Positions 22,598 to 30,233 are shown, counted from the stretch's first letter. The stretch: DNA of 33,028 nt from Desulfovermiculus halophilus DSM 18834 (GCF_000620765.1 NZ_JIAK01000029.1:1-33028), one strand, 5' to 3'. A program made the numbers and translations. Notes: a model not told the origin generated them from the sequence alone.

Positions 22598-23602
22598 ATG
22601 TCCTCATCGAGTCCGCACATCCACGATAGATTTTTTAAGCAGATCTTCTCCAGGCCCGAAATCGTTCGCGATTTTGTCCGAACCAATCTTCCGGAGGCAA
22701 TTGTTTCCCACTTGGCCCTGGATACCCTGGAAGTGGTCAACTCCAGCTATGTGCATGCGGATTTGTCCGAGTACTTCAGCGACGTGGCGGTCAAGACCCA
22801 GGTCACATCAGGCGATCCGGCTGAATTGTATTTTCTCTTTGAGCACAAAAGCGGACCTGAGCGCTATGCCCGGGTGCAGGTTTTGCAGTATATGGCCAGC
22901 TCGTGGTATTATCATGTCCGAAGTGGTCCTGGACCGCTGCCGCTGATAATTCCTGTGCTCGTTTATCACGGCCCCAGGGCCTGGAATTTCAGTTTGCGCT
23001 TTGAAGATCTTTTTCAGCTGCCGTCTGCTGAGTTTTCCGTCTTTATCCCCAAGTTTGAGCACATACTGCATGACATTTCTCACTTGGATGAAAAAGATCT
23101 GAAGGGAACAATAGTTCTGCGGGCGGTACAACTTCTGCTCAAATACATCCAGGTTCCAGAGCTGCGGGAGCGCTTGCCTGAGATTCTCAGCCTGCTTGGA
23201 AAACTGAGCACCAAGGAGCGAGTGACCGAATACCTGCAGGTCATACTGGAATATGTTTTTCAGGCCGCCGAGCATGTTGATGTCCAGGATGTGTATCAAG
23301 CACTAACGAATATCCCTCAAGGAGAAGAGATTATGCCCACCATAGCCGAGAAGTTACGTGAAGAAGGCATGCAGCAGGGTATGCAACAAGGTATGCAGCA
23401 GGGTATGCAACAAGGTATGCAGCAGGGGGAGCTTCAAGGGAAGCGAGTCGCACTGCTCCGTTTAATGAATCGGAAGTTTTCTCTGACGGTCGGAGAAGAA
23501 ACAGAGATAACAGCGATCCAGGACCAAGCTCTGCTGGATCAGGCCCTGGAAACTGTGCTCTTTGCGCAAGATAAATTCGAGGTGCTGAGAATTTTGGGGT
23601 GA
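22598..23602 (+). CDS. Rpn/YhgA-family PD-(D/E)XK nuclease (recombination-promoting)
   Basis: 334-aa protein of the Rpn / transposase_31 family, DNA endonucleases known in E. coli to promote RecA-independent recombination. HDRFFKQIFSRPEIVRDFV is the family N-terminus. The catalytic core runs from DLSEYFSDVAVKTQV to ELYFLFEHKSGPE, with the D and ExK residues visible, followed by QYMASSWYYH and PLIIPVLVYHG. Near the C-terminus five 12-bp units (23369-23428) encode MQQG repeats, a probable flexible linker prone to slippage. The frame is complete. Confidence 0.88.
   Translation: MSSSSPHIHDRFFKQIFSRPEIVRDFVRTNLPEAIVSHLALDTLEVVNSSYVHADLSEYFSDVAVKTQVTSGDPAELYFLFEHKSGPERYARVQVLQYMASSWYYHVRSGPGPLPLIIPVLVYHGPRAWNFSLRFEDLFQLPSAEFSVFIPKFEHILHDISHLDEKDLKGTIVLRAVQLLLKYIQVPELRERLPEILSLLGKLSTKERVTEYLQVILEYVFQAAEHVDVQDVYQALTNIPQGEEIMPTIAEKLREEGMQQGMQQGMQQGMQQGMQQGELQGKRVALLRLMNRKFSLTVGEETEITAIQDQALLDQALETVLFAQDKFEVLRILG
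23369..23428. repeat. 12-bp tandem repeat encoding MQQG
   Basis: Five units alternating ATGCAGCAGGGT and ATGCAACAAGGT within the Rpn gene. The 24-bp alternation and multiple-of-three unit allow length change without frameshift. Confidence 0.9.
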
Positions 23603-23611
23603 TCCAATGCA

Positions 23612-23700
23612 TTACCCATTTCGCGCTTGCCGATTTTAATGACTTGAGGGATTGAAGCGACTTGAGCGAACAAAGCGACGGAAGGGCGGAAATCAAGACA
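23612..23700. repeat. Half REP palindrome and degenerate 9-bp units
   Basis: TTACCCATTTCGCGCTTG (23612-23629) is a left half only. GACTTGAGG/GACTTGAGC units with period about 9 follow (23640-23690). Confidence 0.6.
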
Positions 23701-23756
23701 TGTTTTGTAGATGATTTGGCCTTGAGGTATACTTCACCCGACATGCAAGGGAACGA

Positions 23757-23960
23757 ATGATCCAGCGGGAAATCAGCGAAGATGAGATGGCCGAAGTCCT
23801 GGAATCCGGTGAAACGAGGTATAAGGACGATATTCGGTTGTGGGTTGCTAAAAGCATGCCGGGTCGTGATGACAATCTGATCTGTGCAGCTGTTGCACTC
23901 GAGGAGAAACTGATCGTCAAGACTGTTATGCACTTTTTTCAGTGGGAGGTGGAGTTATGA
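23757..23960 (+). CDS. DUF4258 family protein with a lost start
   Basis: From ATG 23757 it encodes MIQREISEDEMAEVLESGE, then LICAAVALEEKLIVKTVMHF. In-frame codons upstream (23727-23756) encode VYFTRHARER, the conserved DUF4258 opening, but no start codon exists between them and a TGA about 12 codons further up. Either translation begins at 23757 without the conserved HARER strand, or the gene is 5' truncated. It overlaps a DUF2283 gene, a common partner. Confidence 0.65.
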   Translation: MIQREISEDEMAEVLESGETRYKDDIRLWVAKSMPGRDDNLICAAVALEEKLIVKTVMHFFQWEVEL

Positions 23961-24148
23961 GAGTTACTTATGACGAAGCCGATGATATTCTGGTTTTACG
24001 TCTTTCGGAAAAAGAAATCATTAAAGAGACTTCCCAGGACTGGAATACACATATTAGCTATGCCCAAGACGGGACTATAGTTGAAATTGTCGTCCTAGAG
24101 GCTTCCAAACAAGGCGCTTGGCCATTGCTCCGCAGCCAAGCTGCATGA
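23957..24148 (+). CDS. DUF2283 family protein, probable antitoxin
   Basis: 63-aa protein starting MRVTYDEADDILVLRLSEKE, the hallmark of DUF2283, and ending with IVEIVVLEASKQGAWPL. ATG 23957 has GGAGGTGGAG a few nt upstream and overlaps the DUF4258 stop by 4 nt. DUF4258-DUF2283 pairs are widespread two-gene modules, presumed toxin-antitoxin. The protein is intact. Confidence 0.8.
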   Translation: MRVTYDEADDILVLRLSEKEIIKETSQDWNTHISYAQDGTIVEIVVLEASKQGAWPLLRSQAA

Positions 24149-24149
24149 G

Positions 24150-24214
24150 AAGCGGATGTCCGATGTCCGATATCCGATGCACTACCCATTTTGCGCTTGA
24201 CCCAAAATGTGTAA
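24150..24214. repeat. Reversed heptads followed by a REP palindrome
   Basis: GATGTCCGATGTCCGATATC units abut the REP copy at 24182-24214 (CTACCCATTTTGCGC and TTGACCCAAAATGTGTAA), the same junction as at 22336-22343. Confidence 0.8.
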
Positions 24215-24341
24215 TTCGAGGAATGGATTTCATCGCCTGCGGGTGGACAAGACTCTTTTCTCTCTTGAAAAACCGTTCTTGACCCAAGCATTGTTTTCCT
24301 ATAATCTTACTGTAAGGAAAATGAGAAGTCAGGAGAAAAAT

Positions 24342-24572
24342 ATGCTGGTCAAAATTACTTCCAAAAACCAGATCACAATCCCCAAGAAACTGGCAGACAA
24401 GCTTGGAGGTATCAAGTACCTGGAAGCCAATTATCAGGAGGGCGGGATATTTTTGAAACCGGTTCAGACCTATGAGACCGATTTGGATGCGATCCGATCC
24501 AAAATGAAGAAGTTGGGCCTTGGGCCGGAATCTGTTCAGGAAGCAGTTGCGTGGGCAAGATCCAAGGAATAA
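24342..24572 (+). CDS. AbrB/MazE-family antitoxin
   Basis: 76-aa protein with MLVKITSKNQITIPKKLADK, the SpoVT-AbrB swapped hairpin, and an acidic/helical tail (DLDAIRSKMKKLGLGPESVQ) that should bind the PIN toxin. ATG 24342 has AGGAGA 5 nt upstream. The gene overlaps the toxin by 22 nt. Confidence 0.8.
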   Translation: MLVKITSKNQITIPKKLADKLGGIKYLEANYQEGGIFLKPVQTYETDLDAIRSKMKKLGLGPESVQEAVAWARSKE

Positions 24573-24979
24573 AGGTCGTTGTTGATACCAATGTGGTGGT
24601 ATCAGGCCTTCTCTTTCAAGGAGTTCCCGGCAGGATAGTTTCTTTGTGGCAGAAAAAAGCTATTCAGCCGTTTATTACTCAAGAGATGATTGACGAATAT
24701 CTCAAAGTCTTGGCTTATCCCAAATTCCAGCTGTCTGGAGCCGAAATCGAGTATGTAATGCATCAAGAGATCCTTCCCTATTTTGAGCCGGTGACTGCTT
24801 CATCCGACATCCATATCGTTGCTGCCGACCCTGACGATGACAAATTTATCCATTGCGCATTGGCCGGATCGGTGGACATAATAATATCAGGAAATAAGCA
24901 CCTGCTGGACCTGGGAGAATATAGATCCATCTCTATTTTGCAGCCTGCGCAATTTTTGCAAAGATTCAATCGGGATTAA
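24551..24979 (+). CDS. PIN-domain toxin (COG1569-like)
   Basis: 142-aa PIN nuclease. VVVDTNVVVSGLLFQG (D12 and N14), E in ITQEMIDEYLKVLAYPKF and the acidic cluster VAADPDDDKFIHCALAG supply the metal-binding residues; IIISGNKHLLDL is the terminal conserved segment. Such VapC-like proteins cleave RNA. GTG 24551 starts within the antitoxin gene. Complete. Confidence 0.85.
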   Translation: MGKIQGIKVVVDTNVVVSGLLFQGVPGRIVSLWQKKAIQPFITQEMIDEYLKVLAYPKFQLSGAEIEYVMHQEILPYFEPVTASSDIHIVAADPDDDKFIHCALAGSVDIIISGNKHLLDLGEYRSISILQPAQFLQRFNRD

Positions 24980-24984
24980 GAGCT

Positions 24985-25340
24985 TTTTGTCCACGAATTT
25001 ACACGAATCGGCACGAATGAGAGAAGAGAGCATAAGTAGCTATCTATTCAACTGATCGTTGAACAGACAGGCTTCATCGCCTGCGGCGAGCTGATCTTTC
25101 CCTTGGGCGATAAGGCCAAGGGAAGATTCGTGTAGATTGGTGAAGATTAGTGGACAAAACTTTATTTTCGTCCACCAATTTACACGAATTGGCACGAATA
25201 AGAATAAAGAAGATAAGTAGTTATCTATTCAACTGATCGTTGAACAGACAGGCTTCATCGCCTGCGGCGAAGTGGTCTTTCCTTTGGGCGATAAGCCCAA
25301 ATGAAGATTAGTGGAGATTCGTGCAGATTAGTGGACAAGA
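24985..25340. repeat. Two tandem copies of a long GTCCACGAAT palindrome
   Basis: Copies at 24985-25160 and 25170-25340 each start GTCCACGAATTTACACGAAT (or GTCCACC), pass through TATTCAACTGATCGTTGAAC (a palindrome) and CATCGCCTGCGGCGA, then a TTTGGGCGATAAGCCCAA hairpin, and close with GATTAGTGGACAA. The ends of each copy are inverted repeats. The region 24980-25499 has no gene. Confidence 0.85.
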
Positions 25341-25357
25341 CTCTTTTTCTTCGTCCA

Positions 25358-25475
25358 CCCCAGTGTACTGGAAGAAGGTACACGGGGCAGGCGAATTTAC
25401 ACGAATTGGCACGAATAAGATAAGTCTTTCCTTTGGGCGATAAGCCCAAATGAAGATTGGTGGACAAAACTCTTT
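25358..25475. repeat. CCCCAGTGTACT hairpin and palindrome remnant
   Basis: CCCCAGTGTACT (25358-25369) pairs with GGTACACGGGG (25377-25387). The hairpin lies inside a second, partial GTCCAC/GTGGAC palindrome that runs to 25467. The same hairpin occurs at 30058 and 32962 inside a different palindrome, so it moves on its own. Confidence 0.75.
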
Positions 25476-25499
25476 TCTTCCCAAAAGCAAGGAAGGCCA

Positions 25500-26165
25500 A
25501 TGTCAGCCAAAGCCAGCAATTCGTGGTATGCACGATACGGCAAGCGCCTCTTCGACCTCGTCCTGACCATCCCCGGTCTGATCCTCATCTCCCCTATTCT
25601 GGCCGTGGTGGCCCTGCTGGTCAGAATAAAGCTGGGCAGCCCGGTGCTGTTTCGGCAGCAGAGGCCGGGGTTGAACGGTGAGCCCTTTACTATCTATAAG
25701 TTCAGGACCATGACGGATGAGCGGGATGCAGAGGGGAATTTATTGCCGAACGAGCAACGCTTGCCAAGGCTTGGACGAATTTTGCGAACTACCAGTCTGG
25801 ATGAATTGCCGGAGCTTTTTAATGTTCTTAAGGGAGAAATGTCCATTGTAGGGCCTAGACCACTTTTGATGGATTATTTGCCCTTGTATACACTTGAGCA
25901 GGCCAGAAGACATGAAGTTCGGGGTGGTATTACCGGTCTTGCACAAGTTGAGGGGAGAAATGCCCTAGAATTTGATGATCGTTTTCGTTTGGATGTATAC
26001 TATGTTGATAGAATGAGTTTGCAATTAGATATAAATATTATAATCAAAACTTTGGCCAAAATTGTTAAACAAGAAAATATTGTTGTGGATGAGCGCGCCT
26101 TAAGAAGGCAATTTGAAAGTACCAATCAAATCTACACAAGTAGAAAGGGGAATGGTAATGGATAA
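25500..26165 (+). CDS. pglC: PglC-like phosphoglycosyltransferase (initiating sugar transferase)
   Basis: 221-aa monotopic membrane enzyme that transfers a sugar-phosphate from UDP-sugar to undecaprenyl phosphate, the first step of glycan assembly. A hydrophobic re-entrant helix (residues about 15-42, RLFDLVLTIPGLILISPILA) is followed by FRQQRPGLNGEPFTIYKFRT, the catalytic DE pair in TTSLDELPELFNVLKGEMS and IVGPRPLLMDYLPLY. AAGGAAGG precedes the ATG. The first about 230 bp are GC-rich like the neighbours, while from about 25780 the gene becomes A+T-rich, like the two genes after it. It overlaps the next gene by 8 nt. Confidence 0.92.
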   Translation: MSAKASNSWYARYGKRLFDLVLTIPGLILISPILAVVALLVRIKLGSPVLFRQQRPGLNGEPFTIYKFRTMTDERDAEGNLLPNEQRLPRLGRILRTTSLDELPELFNVLKGEMSIVGPRPLLMDYLPLYTLEQARRHEVRGGITGLAQVEGRNALEFDDRFRLDVYYVDRMSLQLDINIIIKTLAKIVKQENIVVDERALRRQFESTNQIYTSRKGNGNG

Positions 26166-26769
26166 AATCAGTAGCGATTTTATATGTGGAGAAAATTTGA
26201 ATTTAGGGCATGATGTTATTATCGAAAAGGATGTTCGAGTTGGAGATAATGTCAAAATTGGTCATAGGGCTACTTTGAAGTCAGGTACTATTATTGGAGA
26301 TAATACAATATTCGATGATCACTGTATATCTACTGGTGCATGTTACATAGGAAATAATGTGAATATCCGCACTGGAGCAATTATCTCTAAGTCCACGATA
26401 GCTGAAGATTATTCTTTTATAGGTCCTGGCGTAATTACAAATCATACAAAGAACGTAAATCATGGCAGGAAAGATAATATTCGGGAAGTTCAGTTGTTAA
26501 CATATATTGGATATGGTTCGATTCTAGGATCCCAAGCCTCTATTCTTGCAGGAGTAACCATAGCACCTTTGGCAATTATCGGAGGCGGAACCGTGGTTGT
26601 GAAAAATATTGCTGAAGAAGGCGTTTTTGTAGGTTTTCCTGCGCATAGAATAAGCTCCTTACCAGAAGAATACAAAATGGATTTGCCGCAAAATGCAGGA
26701 TCAATGTATATGACAAAGGATATATTGGATCACTTGAAACGATATATGCCCGCTTTATTAATTCCCTAA
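26158..26769 (+). CDS. Left-handed beta-helix (hexapeptide) acyltransferase
   Basis: 203-aa trimeric acyltransferase built from hexapeptide repeats: VIIEKDVRVGDNVKIGHRAT, then TIIGDNTIFDDHC and VNIRTGAIISKSTI. The motif NHTKNVNHGRKD marks a loop near the active site, and SILAGVTIAPLAIIGGGTVV ends the helix. It probably acylates an amino sugar or sugar nucleotide used for the glycan; the acyl group and substrate cannot be read. ATG 26158 lies 7 nt after AAGGGG and overlaps pglC. The gene is A+T-rich, unlike the upstream half of the locus. Confidence 0.8.
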   Translation: MDKISSDFICGENLNLGHDVIIEKDVRVGDNVKIGHRATLKSGTIIGDNTIFDDHCISTGACYIGNNVNIRTGAIISKSTIAEDYSFIGPGVITNHTKNVNHGRKDNIREVQLLTYIGYGSILGSQASILAGVTIAPLAIIGGGTVVVKNIAEEGVFVGFPAHRISSLPEEYKMDLPQNAGSMYMTKDILDHLKRYMPALLIP

Positions 26770-26789
26770 ATTTAAGTGAGATATGTTAT

Positions 26790-27404
26790 ATGGATATCGT
26801 TCTTGCAGGCGGTGGCGCCTTAGGTAGAGTGATTTTTGATTTCTTATATTATCAAAAATATAATATAAAGGCTTTCATGGACGATGATCCATCTGAAAAG
26901 GATTTATATTATAATGTTCCAACCACCAAATTTGATCAAATAGATAAATATAATTTTCCAGATACTAAATTTATTATTTCTGTTTTAACTCCTAATCATA
27001 GAGAATCTATTGTTGAATTTGTAACTAGCCATGGTGGTATATTTTACACATATATTGACAACAATAGTTTTGTATCACCATCTGCATCTTTAGGGAACGG
27101 GTGTGTGTTATTACCTTATTCATTTGTTATGAGTAAAGCTTGTGTTGGCAACTATGTACATGTTCATTTCAACAGCACTATAGGACATGATGTTATTGTT
27201 GGAGATTATTGCAGTTTTGCCCCTCAGTGTGTCGTTGGTGGGTATGTCACTATTGGCAAAAATGTAACTTTTGGTATGGGAGCTAATATTCTTCCTAAGA
27301 TAAAAATTGGAGATTTTGCTACGATAGGGGCTGGCTGTGTCGTAACTAACGATATTCCTGAAGGGGCTACTGTCGTAGGTAATCCGGGGAAAATAATTAA
27401 ATAA
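26790..27404 (+). CDS. pglD: PglD/NeuD-like sugar acetyltransferase
   Basis: 204-aa protein with an N-terminal nucleotide-sugar-binding Rossmann part (MDIVLAGGGALGRVIFDFLY) and a C-terminal left-handed beta-helix. The catalytic histidine lies in STIGHDVIVGDYCSF, followed by VTIGKNVTFGMGANI and IGAGCVVTNDIPEGATVVG. PglD acetylates the 4-amino group of a UDP-amino sugar to give UDP-diacetylbacillosamine, the substrate of PglC; the neighbouring pglC supports this role. The matching dehydratase and aminotransferase (PglF/PglE) are not in this window. It is A+T-rich and complete. Confidence 0.85.
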   Translation: MDIVLAGGGALGRVIFDFLYYQKYNIKAFMDDDPSEKDLYYNVPTTKFDQIDKYNFPDTKFIISVLTPNHRESIVEFVTSHGGIFYTYIDNNSFVSPSASLGNGCVLLPYSFVMSKACVGNYVHVHFNSTIGHDVIVGDYCSFAPQCVVGGYVTIGKNVTFGMGANILPKIKIGDFATIGAGCVVTNDIPEGATVVGNPGKIIK

Positions 27405-27542
27405 ATGTTGTACCATATTAATGACCAATAGTAATTAGCTGCCATAAAAAGTAACTTATGCATGAATGTGCCCAAGTTTAAATTGCCTTTCCATTTCAGA
27501 GTATCCCTTTGAAATCTTTCCATATATCACTGGAGTAAACAA

Positions 27543-27592
27543 GATGTGTGTAATTTGTCGTACCTATTTCGCGTCAAGCGAGATATGGGTAA
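27543..27592. repeat. Half and full REP palindrome
   Basis: A right half GATGTGTGTAATTTG (27543-27557) is followed by a full but slightly worn copy (27561-27592), ACCTATTTCGCGT and GCGAGATATGGGTAA around CAA. The TTTG tail resembles the RAYT-flanking subtype. Confidence 0.7.
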
Positions 27593-27662
27593 TTTACTTT
27601 GAAGAGTCAATTTTTCCAATCGGTTCCTGGATTGAAAAGCTATAATTGACGCAAGTAATTTT

Positions 27663-27926
27663 GTAGGACCCAGGCCGGATGCTACTGGTTATGCGGACAA
27701 GCTGCAGGGGGATGACCGGATAGTCCTCTCCGTCCGGCCGGGGATCACCGGACCGGCGACATTGAAATACCGGGATGAAGAGGAGATATTGGCCAGGCAG
27801 GATGATCCGGAGAGATACAACCGGGAGGTCATCTGGCCGGATAAGGTGCGCTTAAACCGGGAATATGTGCGGAACTGGTCCTTTTGGAAGGATGTGAAAT
27901 ATATTTGGCAGACAGTGGTTCACTGA
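27663..27926 (+). pseudogene. 3' fragment of a second initiating sugar transferase (copy 1)
   Basis: An open frame without start encodes VGPRPDATGYADKLQGDD then LSVRPGITGPATLKYRDEEE and ends FWKDVKYIWQTVVH. This is the C-terminal half of a WcaJ/PglC-type sugar transferase clearly different from the complete one at 25500. The catalytic DE region and membrane helix are missing. Another copy of its last 186 bp is at 29801. Confidence 0.85.
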
Positions 27927-27947
27927 ACATGGGAAGAGAAGAGTATG

Positions 27948-28077
27948 GCCCACGAAACACTCGAAAAAAGAATGCTGATGTAATACAGATCGCCTTGGCG
28001 ATCTGTATTAAGCTTTCGTGCCATTTCGCGTGGTTCGCCTGCCCCGTGAAACCCTCTTTAGTTTCACCGGGGTGGGC
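27948..28077. repeat. GCCCACGAAACAC palindrome with two hairpin cores
   Basis: The outer arms GCCCACGAAACAC and a worn TTTCGCGTGGTTCG / GTGGGC enclose a perfect 14-bp hairpin, TAATACAGATCGCC-TT-GGCGATCTGTATTA (27981-28010). They also enclose a second hairpin, CCCCGTGAAAC / GTTTCACCGGGG (28042-28072). Confidence 0.85.
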
Positions 28078-28100
28078 AGACGTTCTTTTTTTATTATAAT

Positions 28101-28218
28101 GGATATAAAGCGATTTCCTCAACTTGTGTAAAATTTTTCCGATTGAAAGTGGCTATTTGAAGGAATCCTCGTCAATAGCATAAACCAAAATATTTGTATC
28201 TACAAGTAATTTACTCAT
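28101..28218 (-). pseudogene. PIN-domain toxin with internal deletion
   Basis: The antisense frame from ATG 28218 encodes MSKLLVDTNILVYAIDED, the N-terminus of a VapC-type PIN protein, then stops at TAG 28153. A nearby frame continues with ATFNRKNFTQVEEIALYP, the typical PIN C-terminus. About 90 codons, including two catalytic acidic residues, are gone. The start overlaps the antitoxin by 8 nt. Confidence 0.8.
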
Positions 28219-28390
28219 AAGCCTTTTCACGGATATCTATTTTGTCAAATGCACCATTCAATTTATAGGTGTGCAACTGTTTTTTATCGGTTTGTTTTTT
28301 TATAGAATATTCAATAAAATTAAATACATTTTCAACGAGCTCTTCTGGCATCTGGTCAATCTCTTGTTTTACACGTTCTTTTGTCGTCAT
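28211..28390 (-). CDS. DUF2281-like antitoxin, orphaned
   Basis: 59-aa protein starting MTTKERVKQEIDQMPEELVE then NVFNFIEYSIKKQ, the short helical pattern of DUF2281/VapB-like antitoxins that accompany PIN toxins. ATG 28390 (antisense) is preferred over the upstream in-frame ATG because it matches the family start. Its toxin partner is deleted internally, so only the antitoxin can function. Confidence 0.65.
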   Translation of the reverse strand: MTTKERVKQEIDQMPEELVENVFNFIEYSIKKQTDKKQLHTYKLNGAFDKIDIREKAYE

Positions 28391-28594
28391 ACAATACTCC
28401 AAGTACAATAAGTTGAATAAGGTCGCTTATCTCGCTTACGTCTCTTTCTTCGCGTGTTCCGTGCCTGCCCTGCTTGCCCAGTTGAACTTCTTCCATTCAA
28501 CCGGGTTGTACTCCTGGCCCGATTGTATGAAAAAACCGGGTGCAGCTCTTACATAGTACGCGGTTGCCCTCAACCGCTGTCTATTTCTTCTCGA

Positions 28595-28663
28595 CCCGGC
28601 ACTCACTTGGAGGCTAGACTTTTGTGCTTTGCAGGGACGTTCAAACTGCAAGTGAGTGCCGGG
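28595..28663. repeat. Isolated hairpin element with 15-bp perfect arms
   Basis: CCCGGCACTCACTTG (28595-28609) and CAAGTGAGTGCCGGG (28649-28663) are exact inverted repeats with a 39-nt loop. It matches none of the other repeat families here. Between 28410 and 28735 there is no supportable gene. Confidence 0.75.
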
Positions 28664-28735
28664 CGGCCTACTCTCAGACCTCAATTTGTATGCTTCGTTA
28701 GCACAAGCGTGCCTGCGCCTTGGCAGGCATGGGGG

Positions 28736-29743
28736 TTAGTGCTGTTTGGCAACTCTTTTTATTTCTTGGAAGAAATCTTGGGCGTTGTTCATGAGAACAG
28801 CTTGGGTTAAAAGGCTTTGAAGCGTTTCCAGGGTCTGAATTGAACGGATCTTTTCGATCAGCTCTGGGTGCAAAGTGCCAAACTTTGCCTGAGCAACTGT
28901 TATAAGATTATTTTGGCTTGCCTTGACCTCACCCTTAATAAGGCCCTTCTGCTCTCCCTGTTCCATCCATTGATCGGCCAATGTATTCATTACTCTCTCA
29001 CCTCCTTCCGGAAGGTACGACAAGGCTTTTTGAAAGTCATCCTTGCTCAAAACCCCTGAGGCTTTGGTCAAATATTTGAAAAATATTTCAATGTATTCGG
29101 TGGCGGTATGTGATCCAAGGGCCTGTACAAATCCCTGAACCAAGCGGGGAAGCATCTCCTTGATCTGCGGCGTGTCCATGGACTTGATCATCTCCACGTA
29201 GAGCCGAAGAATCACATTCTCTTGGACCTTCTGTGCATCCAGCCCCCGGACACTGAAAAAAGCAAAAGCAAAATCAGGAATGTAGGCCTTAAAAGAATCC
29301 GAGGGCATCTCCACCAGATCATGAAACGAGATCCGGGGCTTCCAACTGTCTCTGCCTTGATAGATCACAATCGGCAAGATCGGAGGCAGTTTACCGAGAA
29401 TCATGTTTTGATCATACAGATCCTTCCATTGCAAAGCCATATACCGCAGGATCTGCATTCCCACCAAGGGTTCCGGGGCGCTTTTGTGCTCAAAGAGGAG
29501 GTAGACCCTTGCGGACGGTAACTCTTCGCCTTTGAGCATGAGGCTGAAAACCAGATCAGAGAAATGCTTCTTCAGGTTGTCATCCACATAGGAGACATTC
29601 TCCAGCCTCAGGGAATCCAAATCGATATTGCGTTGAATCTCCGCGGACAAATGCTGCCGCAAGAAGTATTTTGTGTTGCCCGCATTACGGAAGACCTTGT
29701 GGAACAGCCCTTCATGCGGAGCATATTCTCTCTTTGAAGCCAT
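28736..29743 (-). CDS. Rpn/YhgA-family PD-(D/E)XK nuclease (second copy)
   Basis: 335-aa paralog of the 22598 protein with the same layout: HEGLFHKVFRNAGNTKYFL, catalytic region FSDLVFSLMLKG to RVYLLFEHKSAPEP, LRYMALQWKDLYD and PPILPIVIYQGRDSW. The C-terminus has a Q/K/E-rich helix (EQGEQKGLIKGEVKASQ) without the MQQG expansion. Sequence divergence from the first copy is large, so they are separate acquisitions rather than a local duplication. Complete; its 5' end lies 58 bp from a sugar-transferase fragment. Confidence 0.88.
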   Translation of the reverse strand: MASKREYAPHEGLFHKVFRNAGNTKYFLRQHLSAEIQRNIDLDSLRLENVSYVDDNLKKHFSDLVFSLMLKGEELPSARVYLLFEHKSAPEPLVGMQILRYMALQWKDLYDQNMILGKLPPILPIVIYQGRDSWKPRISFHDLVEMPSDSFKAYIPDFAFAFFSVRGLDAQKVQENVILRLYVEMIKSMDTPQIKEMLPRLVQGFVQALGSHTATEYIEIFFKYLTKASGVLSKDDFQKALSYLPEGGERVMNTLADQWMEQGEQKGLIKGEVKASQNNLITVAQAKFGTLHPELIEKIRSIQTLETLQSLLTQAVLMNNAQDFFQEIKRVAKQH

Positions 29744-29800
29744 GTGTCAAGGATACTTGGGATGCAACCGCTTGGCAAGCGTGCAGTCCCTTTGAGTAAT

Positions 29801-29986
29801 GGCATAACCGGGCCAGCCACCCTGAAATACCGGGATGAAGAGGAGATATTGGCCAGGCAGGATGACCCGGAGGCCTACAACTGGGAGGTCATTTGGCCGG
29901 TCAAGGTGCGGCTGAATCGGGAGTATGTGCAGAACTGGTCCTTTTGGAAGGATGTGAAATATATTTGGCAGACTGTGGTTCACTGA
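29801..29986 (+). pseudogene. 3' fragment of an initiating sugar transferase (copy 2)
   Basis: Encodes GITGPATLKYRDEEEILARQ and onwards to FWKDVKYIWQTVVH, nearly identical to 27740-27926. Homology continues 12 bp past the stop (ACATGGGAAGAG) into a palindrome. The two copies are direct repeats about 2 kb apart around the PIN remnant and the second Rpn gene. Confidence 0.85.
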
Positions 29987-30045
29987 ACATGGGAAGAGTA
30001 TAGCCCACTGGTCTGACTACAGAATTCTGAAAAGAGAAGAGTATG

Positions 30046-30189
30046 GCCCACGAAACACCCCAGTGTACTGGAAGAAAGTACACGGGGCAGGCTCGAAACA
30101 CACGAAAAAAAGAGAATATAAGCAAGAGATATCGCCAAAGGCGAGATCTCTTGCTTCAACTTTCGTGTCATTTCGCGTGGTTCGTGGGC
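30046..30189. repeat. GCCCACGAAACAC palindrome with GTGTAC and AGCAAGAGAT cores
   Basis: The outer arms GCCCACGAAACAC (30046-30058) and TTTCGCGTGGTTCGTGGGC (30171-30189) enclose the hairpin CCCCAGTGTACT/AGTACACGGGG. A core AGCAAGAGATATCGCC (30121-30136) pairs with GGCGAGATCTCTTGCT (30140-30155) at 15 of 16 positions. Confidence 0.85.
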
Positions 30190-30233
30190 AGAAGTTCTTT
30201 AGAAGGTTCCCTATCGGCATGAGGCGATAAAGC

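Noticed and set aside
28454-28810. A 118-codon frame over the 15-bp hairpin
   Set aside because: It overlaps the end of the Rpn gene on the other strand, contains the hairpin arms and has no recognisable domain.
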